Assembly: GCA_016839425.1 (NCBI GenBank)
Contig: JAEOUI010000049.1
Span: forward strand, 1-17,799
Source: Promethearchaeota archaeon
GTDB taxonomy: Archaea > Asgardarchaeota > Lokiarchaeia > Sigynarchaeales > SOKP01
Reading direction: 5' to 3'
DNA length: 17,799 nt
The notes below the pieces were generated by a model. The model was not told the origin of the DNA, made no database searches, and was given only the letters and a program-made list of their open reading frames with translations. This document shows positions 11,974 through 17,799 of the stretch, in pieces (the first letter of the stretch is position 1; each line of letters begins with the position of its first letter). Both the position numbers and the translations under genes were made by a program.

Positions 11974-12996
11974 TCATATTTTAAAAACAGTACCCACACT
12001 AGCGTCATTAACTTTCACGAGATTATTACCTCTTTTTTTCATTTCAAAAAGGAACCGTTCACCAGTGCAATGGATTGGAAAGAGATAAAGGGGATTATTG
12101 CCTTCCTGAAAGGAAGAAAGGTATTCCATTGTCTCTTTAAACCGTTCATCTGATGCCGTGGCCATATGAAATCCACCAATTACTATATTTATTGGTTTGT
12201 CGGTGGAGCTTTTAGCATAATCTAATGTATTCATGATTCCAGAATGGCAACAACCTAGCAATACAATGGCATTTTTTTCTTTTTCGATAATAAGACACTT
12301 GTCGTCAACAATGCTATCTGTTTCAAGAATACCGTCATTATTAAGGAGGAATTCGTTTGAATTCTCAAGTTCATGAATCCTTGGAATCTCACCGCTTAAA
12401 GTCATTGTGAAATTATCAAACTTGAAGATTTCCAATTCTTTTTTAGTAAATACTAATTTACTTCCTGTTCCCTCTATTCTCTTAATGTTAATAGGGGGTT
12501 GACTGACGGCCTTTTGAGACTCTATGAGAGGTTGGATCTCTTCTCTTTTCTTTCCATCATAATCCTTGAGCTGAACTTCAAAGCTTCTTTTAAAAAAACG
12601 TTCTTTTTTTGCTGATTCATCACATATAACAGGAATTTGCTTTTTAATTTTCTCCAATAACGGGTAAATAGCACCAGTGTGATCAAAATGCCAATGAGAC
12701 AAGGCAACGCCATCAATATTTTCAAGCTTATCGCCCCTGATATTAGTATTATAAAGGAATGTTTGATTAACGCCTCCAAGATCAAAACAAAATGTAAATA
12801 ATCTCTCTCCTTCAGATTTAACCTTTTCTTCTTTAGCATTGTAAACATTGATCAAGAATCCTAATCCGTGTTCTGCCAAGGACCTGGTTATAAAAGTACG
12901 GTTCACATGTATAAAATCTAATACATCATTATCTACGATTTCGTTAAAGGGAGAAACACGATTGTTCGACATAAGTGTAATTTCTGCTTTAATCAT
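11974..12996 (-). CDS. Metallo-beta-lactamase-fold hydrolase, COG1237-like (long)
   Basis: A 340-residue MBL-fold protein related to the downstream gene but with an insertion of about 110 residues between the metal motif and the second half. Metal-binding residues appear in LSHWHFDHTGA (H101, H103, D105, H106), FDLGG (D72), LLGCCHSGIMN, IGGFHMA and FPIHCTGERF. The double-Cys GCCHSG and IHCTG match COG1237 proteins of archaea. The substrate is unknown; a pterin role is only a family-based guess. Translation begins at an ATG with GTGATGA eight bases upstream. Its upstream region (305 bases, shared with the dehydratase genes) contains a clear copy of the operator-like palindrome, tying this pair loosely to the metal/Fe-S regulon. 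Confidence 0.87.
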   Translation of the reverse strand: MIKAEITLMSNNRVSPFNEIVDNDVLDFIHVNRTFITRSLAEHGLGFLINVYNAKEEKVKSEGERLFTFCFDLGGVNQTFLYNTNIRGDKLENIDGVALSHWHFDHTGAIYPLLEKIKKQIPVICDESAKKERFFKRSFEVQLKDYDGKKREEIQPLIESQKAVSQPPINIKRIEGTGSKLVFTKKELEIFKFDNFTMTLSGEIPRIHELENSNEFLLNNDGILETDSIVDDKCLIIEKEKNAIVLLGCCHSGIMNTLDYAKSSTDKPINIVIGGFHMATASDERFKETMEYLSSFQEGNNPLYLFPIHCTGERFLFEMKKRGNNLVKVNDASVGTVFKI

Positions 12997-13301
12997 AAAA
13001 ATTCATCACTTTTCTTTTCCAAATCTTATTATATACCATCTCGCTCATATAACAACAACTCTCGGTTTATATTCATTGAAAGAGTTAAATAAAAGCTCGA
13101 GTAGTTATAGAGCGTTTGATCATTATGAATTAATATTCATAATCCTATATCGTATAAGTGTTAATAGAATATAAAAAGCTTTTGAATTTTAAATAAATAG
13201 ATCTAATTATTATTAATTTAAAATCAAGGATATTTCATTAACAATCGATAATTTTTTTACTTTTAGCGTCTTAAAACAATCAATAAAAACATTTCTAAAC
13301 G
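12997..13301. other. 305-bp divergent intergenic region
   Basis: This AT-rich region separates the MBL pair (minus) from the dehydratase subunits (plus). It holds one strong operator-like palindrome (13122-13143). It also has candidate TATA elements on both sides: CCTATATCG at 13144-13152 on the plus strand, and CTATAA near 13105 on the minus strand. I see no RNA gene or open frame of coding character in it. Confidence 0.5.
13122..13143. promoter_or_regulatory. Operator-like palindrome, copy 7 (MBL/dehydratase divergent region)
   Basis: Core GAAT-TAAT-ATTC (13127-13138) with both complete outer arms, ATTAT and ATAAT; nine of eleven base-pair positions are symmetric. A TATA-like CCTATATCG starts five bases after the core on the plus strand, the same spacing as at the two best promoters. 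Confidence 0.6.
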
Positions 13302-14345
13302 ATGGAGCAAATGAAAATAGGAATTCTCGATTCGGGCGTGGAAACCCCCGAAGAAATAATTATAGCCGCCCAAATGACGCCAGTCCGATTACTCTCAGAT
13401 TCAAATATAGAATTATCAAAATCTAACGAACATGTCCCCCCAAATCATTGTATTTGGGCGCGCAACATTCTTGAGCAAGCGTTGCGTCGTATTAACGAAG
13501 ACATAAAAGGTATTGTTGTTACCCATGGTTGTGATTGTACGAATAGAGAATTTGACATTTGGTTGGAATGTGTGCATTTAGATTTCATGTATTTTTTAAA
13601 CGCCCCTCTTAAACGCGATAAATTGGCTTTGAGATTCTTCATTGACGATATTAAGGAATTGGTTTCTCAATTGGAGGAAAAGTTCAATGTTTCAATTAGT
13701 TCTAAAAAAATTCGTGATGCCATAATTTTAACTAATAAGATCCGTCGAATACTAAAAGAAATGTCGGAGTATAGAGCAAGAGGGATCCTTAAGACATCTA
13801 AATTTCACGATTACATTAAAAAAGTTCAACAAGAAAATAAAACTGAGATTCTTCCTGTTTTAGAAAAAGAATTGGAAAATCTTAAAAAAGAAAATATTAC
13901 TCCTAATCTGCTAGAAAAACCAATTTTGCTAACAGGTTCTGTCATAGACGACACGAACTTCATCGAATATTTGGAAGATTTGGGATTTAATATCGTTGCC
14001 GACGATCTTTGCATTGGTTCCAGATATTTTTGGAATCTAATCGAGGAGACTGGCGATCCTATAGAAGCTATTGCTAAATACCACATTGAAAAACCCATTT
14101 ACAGCACGAAAATTCCATCGATCGAGCGTTTTGATTTTTTGAAAAAACTGGCAGAAAACTACAAAGTAAAAGGTATAATTAATGTAGCTCAAAAGTTTTG
14201 CGAACCAATATTGTTCGATCACCCAATAATGAGCAAAAAATTCAAGGAATTGGGTATTCCATATTTGTTTATTGAACTTGAATACAAGCAAGAGTCTTAC
14301 AGGCAATTATCTACTCGATTCGAAGCGTTCGGTGAAATTTTATAG
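13302..14345 (+). CDS. 2-hydroxyacyl-CoA dehydratase / benzoyl-CoA reductase family subunit (BcrC/HgdB-like)
   Basis: A 347-residue subunit of the ATP-driven radical dehydratase/reductase family. These heterodimers carry [4Fe-4S] clusters and either dehydrate 2-hydroxyacyl-CoA or reduce aromatic acyl-CoA. The likely cluster Cys are C50 (PPNHCIWARN), C77 or C79 (VTHGCDCTNREFDIW) and C300 (AQKFCEPILFDHP). The closing PYLFIELEY matches the family's IExD segment. A coiled, charged middle (about 120-200) is typical. A second ATG at codon 4 is possible. The partner subunit follows after 12 bases with a strong ribosome binding site. No activator ATPase (HgdC/BcrA-type ASKHA) is in the window, so it must be supplied from elsewhere. 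The true substrate cannot be told from sequence. Confidence 0.85.
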   Translation: MEQMKIGILDSGVETPEEIIIAAQMTPVRLLSDSNIELSKSNEHVPPNHCIWARNILEQALRRINEDIKGIVVTHGCDCTNREFDIWLECVHLDFMYFLNAPLKRDKLALRFFIDDIKELVSQLEEKFNVSISSKKIRDAIILTNKIRRILKEMSEYRARGILKTSKFHDYIKKVQQENKTEILPVLEKELENLKKENITPNLLEKPILLTGSVIDDTNFIEYLEDLGFNIVADDLCIGSRYFWNLIEETGDPIEAIAKYHIEKPIYSTKIPSIERFDFLKKLAENYKVKGIINVAQKFCEPILFDHPIMSKKFKELGIPYLFIELEYKQESYRQLSTRFEAFGEIL

Positions 14346-14357
14346 AGGAAGGATAAA

Positions 14358-15623
14358 ATGGTAGAAAAGAAAAACATCAAGAGCAAGATTTTAAAAGCGA
14401 CGAGCGGCCTCAAGCTGGAAATGGGAAGGCATTACCTCGCAATAGAGCAAGCAATAAAAGAAGGGAAACCAACAGCCTGGGCGACCTCGGGCTCTCCAGT
14501 CGAGCTTTTATATGCAATGGATGTGCAACCCATGCTTCCCGAGAATTCTGCAACAATTTCTGCTGCTAAGGGACAATCGAAAAAATTTATAGAATTCGCA
14601 GAAGACGAGGGATTTTCTTACGATTTATGCTCTTATTTCAAGACCAATATGGGAGTTACCACAAGCAAAACAACTGACATGAGCGTGGGAGGGATAAAAA
14701 AACCAACTTTTTTGCTTTCAAGCGATGTTATTTGCGACACTCATGTCGACTGGTTCCAAGTTCAAGCCGAAAGATTTAACATTCCGCATTTCACGATTGA
14801 TGTTCCACATGTGGTCAGTAATACAAATAACAGGCAAAAACAATACTTTAAAAAATATGTAATTGAACAATTATGGAGTTTCATTGATTTCATGCAAGAG
14901 ATCACGCACCACGAATTTGAAATGGAAAAAGCTCGTCAGGTTGCAGAAAATTCGTTTGACCTGAGCAAGACGTGGCAGGAGATCTTTGAGTTAAGAAAAG
15001 TCGTCCCTAGCCCTTTATCTACTAAGGATACTTTTGGAGGGTTATTTCCTCTATTCACGATGCCTGGATTGAAATCTCCTATAAAATTATATAAAAAGAT
15101 GTATAAAGAGGCAAAACAAAGAGTAGATGAGGGAGTTGGGGCTCTTGAAGAAGAAAATTATCGGTTGATGTTCGAAGGAATACCTTTCTGGTATAACCTC
15201 AAATTTTTCAACTTCTTAGAACAATACGGAGCAATTATCGTGTACGAACCTTATACATATAGTTTCTCGAAATACATGGATCCGAACATTACCAAAGAAG
15301 TTCTATTAAAAAAGCCCATAGAAACAATGGCACAGCTAATGCTTAGTTTCTGGTACATCTACGATTTGAAAACACGAATTCAAAAATTCAAAGAAACAAT
15401 AAAAGAATGGAATATTGACGGCGTAATTTTACACAACAACCTTTCTTGCCGACCTAATTCCTGTGGTTTATACGATTTGAAAAAACACCTAATGGGCGAA
15501 TTAGACATCCCATGTCTAATCATAGATGGCGACATGAACGATCCTCGTAAGCTCAATACCACGCAAACTACAAACAAGATAGAAAGCTTCTTAGAAGTTC
15601 TCAAAAAGCGCAAAATGCGATAA
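14358..15623 (+). CDS. 2-hydroxyacyl-CoA dehydratase / benzoyl-CoA reductase family subunit (BcrB/HgdA-like)
   Basis: A 421-residue partner of the preceding subunit. The N-terminal half has WATSGSPVELLYAMDVQPMLPEN (41-63), the usual substrate-side segment. C91 (YDLCSYFKTNMG) and C126 (VICDTHVDWFQ) are two cluster ligands. C364 (NNLSCRPNSCG) is the third, with C369 nearby. GDMNDPR (391-397) is the family's conserved ED-x-DPR-like end. The ribosome binding site GAGGAAGGA is five bases before the ATG and immediately after the previous stop, so the two are translated together. This subunit is close in length to BcrB. Since an enoyl-CoA hydratase follows, a role in acyl-CoA conversion (amino-acid or aromatic-acid fermentation) is plausible. 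Confidence 0.87.
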   Translation: MVEKKNIKSKILKATSGLKLEMGRHYLAIEQAIKEGKPTAWATSGSPVELLYAMDVQPMLPENSATISAAKGQSKKFIEFAEDEGFSYDLCSYFKTNMGVTTSKTTDMSVGGIKKPTFLLSSDVICDTHVDWFQVQAERFNIPHFTIDVPHVVSNTNNRQKQYFKKYVIEQLWSFIDFMQEITHHEFEMEKARQVAENSFDLSKTWQEIFELRKVVPSPLSTKDTFGGLFPLFTMPGLKSPIKLYKKMYKEAKQRVDEGVGALEEENYRLMFEGIPFWYNLKFFNFLEQYGAIIVYEPYTYSFSKYMDPNITKEVLLKKPIETMAQLMLSFWYIYDLKTRIQKFKETIKEWNIDGVILHNNLSCRPNSCGLYDLKKHLMGELDIPCLIIDGDMNDPRKLNTTQTTNKIESFLEVLKKRKMR

Positions 15624-15625
15624 AC

Positions 15626-15708
15626 TTTGGGATTGACTAAAATTTATTATATAAAAATCAATAAAGAAGGTTACATTACCTAAATGTAACTATTTATCCA
15701 ATCCCTAA
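15626..15708. other. Nested stem-loop between convergent genes
   Basis: GGGATTG (15629-15635) pairs with CAATCCC (15699-15705), and flanking TTT/AAA extends it with one bulge. Inside lies a perfect 8-bp hairpin GTTACATT-ACCTA-AATGTAAC (15670-15690). It sits just after the dehydratase stop and before the convergent enoyl-CoA hydratase stop. It could be a bidirectional 3' end structure or a small RNA; no long T-tract follows. Confidence 0.5.
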
Positions 15709-15784
15709 ATTTAATAGCCTAAATTTCTAACAATATTTCTTGAAAACATTCAATCATTTAAAATATATCAAGACAAATTATGAC

Positions 15785-16645
15785 TCAATTATTATTTCTT
15801 GATAAATTGATCATATTTGCTAGAGCTTCCTGTTGTTCTTTTCCAATTCTTTTGAAGTTTGGTTTTTTCTTGTTTAAGAACCCAATAACGCCTTCGGTCC
15901 ATTCTAGCGAAAAAATACTTTCCATAAAATATATCTTTTCCCTTTCAATTGATTCTCCCAAATCAAGCCTCATACCCTCGTTTATCGTCTTTTTTGCCAA
16001 TGCTATGGAAGTCGGACATCCTTTAGCCATATCTTGGGCAATTTTTAAGGCACTTTCGAGAGCTTTCCCTCTTGGAGCAATTTCGTCTATTAAACCGATC
16101 TCAAAAGCTTCAGAAACGCTTATAGGTTCGCCTGTGAAGATAAGCTTTTTTGCCCTGCCAACACCAACAATTCTAGGCAACCTTGTAGATCCTCCCCAGC
16201 CAGGTATAAACGAAATTCTGGCCTCGGGCATTGCAAATCTAGTATCTTCTGAGGCAACCCTTATATCACAAGCACAGCCTAATTCAATACCTCCTCCATA
16301 GGAAAGGCCCCTGTAAGCCACGATAAATGGCTTGGGAGAGGATTCAATCATTTCTAAGGTCATGTGTCCCACATCCAGGTGATGCCATCCATTTTTCATT
16401 TTCCTCTTAGAGCCATATTTTTGTAACAATTCTTTCAAGTTTGCTCCCACGGTAAAGATTTTTTCCAACGCAGTAGTGATTATTACCGAAATCACCTCGG
16501 GATCTGAATTAACTAGCTCGATAATCTCCTGTAATTCTAAAAAAAAAGTCTCGTCGATCGAGTTTTGAGGAGGATTATCCATGTATAAGATCAAAGTTGT
16601 TTCTTTTTTCTCAATTTTAAAATTTGCATAATCGTCTCTATACAT
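15785..16645 (-). CDS. Enoyl-CoA hydratase/isomerase (crotonase family)
   Basis: A 286-residue crotonase-fold protein. The oxyanion-hole segment VGANLKELL (66-74) and the second one in YRGLSYGGGIELG (111-123) are clear. Both catalytic glutamates of enoyl-CoA hydratases are present: E121 (GGGIE) and E141 (MPEA). PGWGGSTRLPRIVGVGRAKKLIFTGEPIS is also canonical, so a true hydratase is favoured over isomerases or other crotonases. It has an unusual insertion of charged residues (KYGSKRKMKNGWHHLD, about 77-91). The ribosome binding site is GATATGAG, just before the ATG. It is convergent with the dehydratase pair rather than in one operon, but the enzymes would act on neighbouring acyl-CoA steps. 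Confidence 0.92.
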   Translation of the reverse strand: MYRDDYANFKIEKKETTLILYMDNPPQNSIDETFFLELQEIIELVNSDPEVISVIITTALEKIFTVGANLKELLQKYGSKRKMKNGWHHLDVGHMTLEMIESSPKPFIVAYRGLSYGGGIELGCACDIRVASEDTRFAMPEARISFIPGWGGSTRLPRIVGVGRAKKLIFTGEPISVSEAFEIGLIDEIAPRGKALESALKIAQDMAKGCPTSIALAKKTINEGMRLDLGESIEREKIYFMESIFSLEWTEGVIGFLNKKKPNFKRIGKEQQEALANMINLSRNNN

Positions 16646-16828
16646 TTCTCATATCCTAATTTTGTCTTTAATTAGATTCAATCAATTATCCACATTTCCT
16701 ATTAAAAAGCAATTATAGGTCGAAATCACCATTAATTTAAAAATCTTACTAAAATTCCAGCGAAGATATTATAAAATTATTGTTATTTAGCTTTTAGGAT
16801 TAATTTACATTCAAAAGCTGCGATTTAT

Positions 16829-17239
16829 CTAATCAAGAAAAGATACTAAAGATATTTTTATCAATCCTTTTACTTGGTCAAATTCTTTATCCTGTGAAAT
16901 TATTTGCTTATCAAGATTGATAGCTATTCCTGCGTGAAGAGCGTTAAAAAAAGATAGTTTATATGCTTTTTTAAGAGCCATTGCGGTTAAAGTACTAGCC
17001 ACATCTAAAGGAGCCCAGACTAAATTTCTTAAACTACGTAATTCGCTGAGATCTTTTTCGAAACCCTCGTTAACCCCATGAGCTTTATAAATAAAATGAA
17101 GTTCAACAATGGAAACAGTAGAGATATTTATCAAATCCTTTCCCTTGTTTATTTTTTCCATTACTCGAGTTGCGTATTCATGGAACTCGCTATTATTGTT
17201 TAAAAAAGCATATATCGTGCTTGTATCAATTAATGGCAT
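16829..17239 (-). CDS. vapC: VapC-like PIN-domain toxin with an Asn at one acidic position
   Basis: A 136-residue PIN-domain protein, usually a Mg-dependent ribonuclease that cuts tRNA or rRNA. D5 (LIDTSTIY), E46 (VSIVELHF) and D117 (SQDKEFD) match three of the four acidic residues. The third usual Asp, normally in the SFxDALHAA motif, is N99 in LSFFNALHAGIA. Loss of one carboxylate often weakens or kills activity, so the toxin may be attenuated; the reading frame itself is intact. The ATG lies one base after the antitoxin stop, a classic toxin-antitoxin overlap-type spacing. About 180 bases of featureless AT-rich DNA separate it from the enoyl-CoA hydratase gene. Confidence 0.85.
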   Translation of the reverse strand: MPLIDTSTIYAFLNNNSEFHEYATRVMEKINKGKDLINISTVSIVELHFIYKAHGVNEGFEKDLSELRSLRNLVWAPLDVASTLTAMALKKAYKLSFFNALHAGIAINLDKQIISQDKEFDQVKGLIKISLVSFLD

Positions 17240-17240
17240 T

Positions 17241-17486
17241 TTAATACTTTTCTTTAACCTCTTTTAATGCCAATTCTATTACGGTGTCCTTATATTCTTC
17301 AGAGGGCTTCTCCCAATTATACTTACCTCGGAGAGATTCTAACGCGTTTGAGCTTATTGGAATAATGGCAATGTGATCACCTGCGTCATATTCAATTACT
17401 TCTTGACCAGGAGTAATTCCATAACTGTTCCTAAATCTCTTTTTAATCACGATTTCGCCATGTTTACCTACTTTTACTATTGTCAC
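17241..17486 (-). CDS. vapB: VapB-like AbrB/SpoVT-domain antitoxin
   Basis: An 81-residue antitoxin with an N-terminal swapped-hairpin (AbrB/MazE/SpoVT) DNA-binding domain: KVGKHGEIVIKKRFRNSYGITPGQEVIEYDAGDHI, shown in part by the GxxGxIxIxKxxRxxxGIxPG pattern. A C-terminal helical, acidic toxin-binding tail (LRGKYNWEKPSEEYKDTVIELALKEVKEKY, about 52-81) follows. The start is GTG at 17486; in-frame stops lie right before it, and GATGAG precedes it. It is the first gene of the pair and would autorepress the operon. A TATATATTATATATATTC-like stretch just upstream (17523-17540) could be promoter and operator. Confidence 0.88.
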   Translation of the reverse strand: MTIVKVGKHGEIVIKKRFRNSYGITPGQEVIEYDAGDHIAIIPISSNALESLRGKYNWEKPSEEYKDTVIELALKEVKEKY

Positions 17487-17630
17487 CTTGTCTCATCAAC
17501 TTATAATTAGATTTTTTGTGAATATATATAATATATACCAATAGCAAAGTAATAAAAGAAGGAAAATTTTAAAAGGTTCCGTCAAATATCGTTATTCCTG
17601 CCCGTACATAACGCCATGATTGATACCATC

Positions 17631-17676
17631 AAAAAAAAAAAGAAAAAAGATGGAAGGTATAAATTAAAAAAAAAAA
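17631..17676 (-). terminator. Double T-tract terminator after the formate dehydrogenase-like gene
   Basis: On the minus strand the stop codon is followed by CCCC and a run of eleven T, then a second T-rich stretch of about 18 bases. The second stretch is flanked by short complementary arms (ATACC/GGTAT and CCATC/GATGG, 17623-17660). This is a strong archaeal termination signal separating the gene from vapBC. Confidence 0.65.
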
Positions 17677-17680
17677 GGGG

Positions 17681-17799
17681 TTAAATTTTTTGAATCTTTG
17701 CGGAGCATACTTTATATTCCGGAATTTTTGCGATTGGATCTAAAGCAGGATTCGTAAGAACATTTGCGGCCGCTTCTTTAAAGTGAAATGGAATGAAAA
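17681..17799 (-). CDS. fdhA: C-terminus of a formate dehydrogenase alpha-like molybdoenzyme (partial)
   Basis: The last 39 codons of a gene that continues beyond the window on the minus strand. The peptide reads FIPFHFKEAAANVLTNPALD, then PIAKIPEYKVCSAKIQKI. This matches the C-terminal molybdopterin-dinucleotide-binding domain of formate dehydrogenase alpha subunits and close relatives, where F-H-F-x-E-A-x-A-N-x-L-T-N-x-x-x-D-P-x-x-K-x-P-E-x-K is highly conserved. The enzyme binds a Mo or W bis-pterin cofactor and oxidises formate (or reduces CO2). The cofactor and catalytic residues lie outside the window, so substrate assignment is by the C-terminus only. Confidence 0.82.
   Translation of the reverse strand, partial: FIPFHFKEAAANVLTNPALDPIAKIPEYKVCSAKIQKI

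Noticed and set aside
12522..12848. A 108-residue minus-strand frame within the long MBL gene
   Set aside because: It is another frame on the same strand as a gene with full metal-binding motifs, with Lys/Leu-rich composition and no recognisable motif.
16646..16828. A possible gene or RNA between enoyl-CoA hydratase and vapC
   Set aside because: AT-rich, no open frame with coding character, no stem-loop of note, no tRNA-like elements.
1..17799. tRNA, rRNA or insertion-sequence elements
   Set aside because: I saw no T-loop consensus (GGTTCGAATC type) with matching acceptor arms, no rRNA-like GC-rich tract, and no transposase or terminal inverted repeats. A tRNA or IS search tool was not available to confirm this.

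Overview
The window looks like AT-rich chromosomal DNA of a strictly anaerobic archaeon. The archaeal assignment rests on an Sm-like protein gene followed directly by ribosomal protein eL37, archaeal TATA boxes of the TTTAAATA/TTATATAA type, GGTGAT- and GGAG-type ribosome binding sites, and U-tract terminators. A Roadblock/LC7 protein beside an E1-like adenylyltransferase would fit an Asgard (Lokiarchaeia-like) archaeon, but that placement is an inference with low confidence. Anaerobic life is suggested by 2-hydroxyacyl-CoA dehydratase-type subunits, a formate dehydrogenase-type molybdoenzyme C-terminus and many Fe-S ATPases.

Layout. Positions 1-134: C-terminus of an unidentified gene. 168-2898 (all minus strand): ThiF/MoeB-like E1, Roadblock protein, NudC-type Nudix hydrolase, eL37 and LSm. 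3116-9527: the core of interest, with DUF134 (plus strand) facing a long minus-strand series. In transcription order that series is a thioredoxin-like protein, NifX-like A, OsmC-like protein, Mrp/NBP35 ATPase, IscU-like scaffold, NifX-like B, two MinD ATPases with inserted 2[4Fe-4S] ferredoxin, and NifX-like C. 9779-11185 (plus): two DUF5320-type glycine-rich small proteins, a small CxxC/CxxC protein and a DtxR-family regulator. 11251-12996 (minus): two metallo-beta-lactamase-fold proteins. 13302-15623 (plus): two 2-hydroxyacyl-CoA dehydratase/benzoyl-CoA reductase-type subunits. 15785-16645 (minus): enoyl-CoA hydratase. 16829-17486 (minus): VapBC toxin-antitoxin. 17681-17799 (minus): C-terminus of a formate dehydrogenase alpha-like subunit.

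How it may work together. The central block resembles the bacterial orange-protein (ORP) gene set, in which NifX/NifB-domain metal-cluster proteins are paired with ferredoxin-containing MinD ATPases. Here it also has a U-type Fe-S scaffold, an Mrp carrier and redox proteins (OsmC-like, thioredoxin-like). The three NifX-like proteins have different metal-ligand-like tails (His-rich, Met/Gly/Arg-rich, Cys/His). The most striking non-coding signal is a palindrome, GAAT-N4-ATTC, often extended by ATTAT/ATAAT arms. It recurs in at least six intergenic regions of this block, at several of them next to a TATA box. Together with the linked DtxR-like protein and DUF134, this suggests one local regulon for metal/Fe-S cluster handling. 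No tRNA, rRNA, CRISPR array or insertion sequence was seen.
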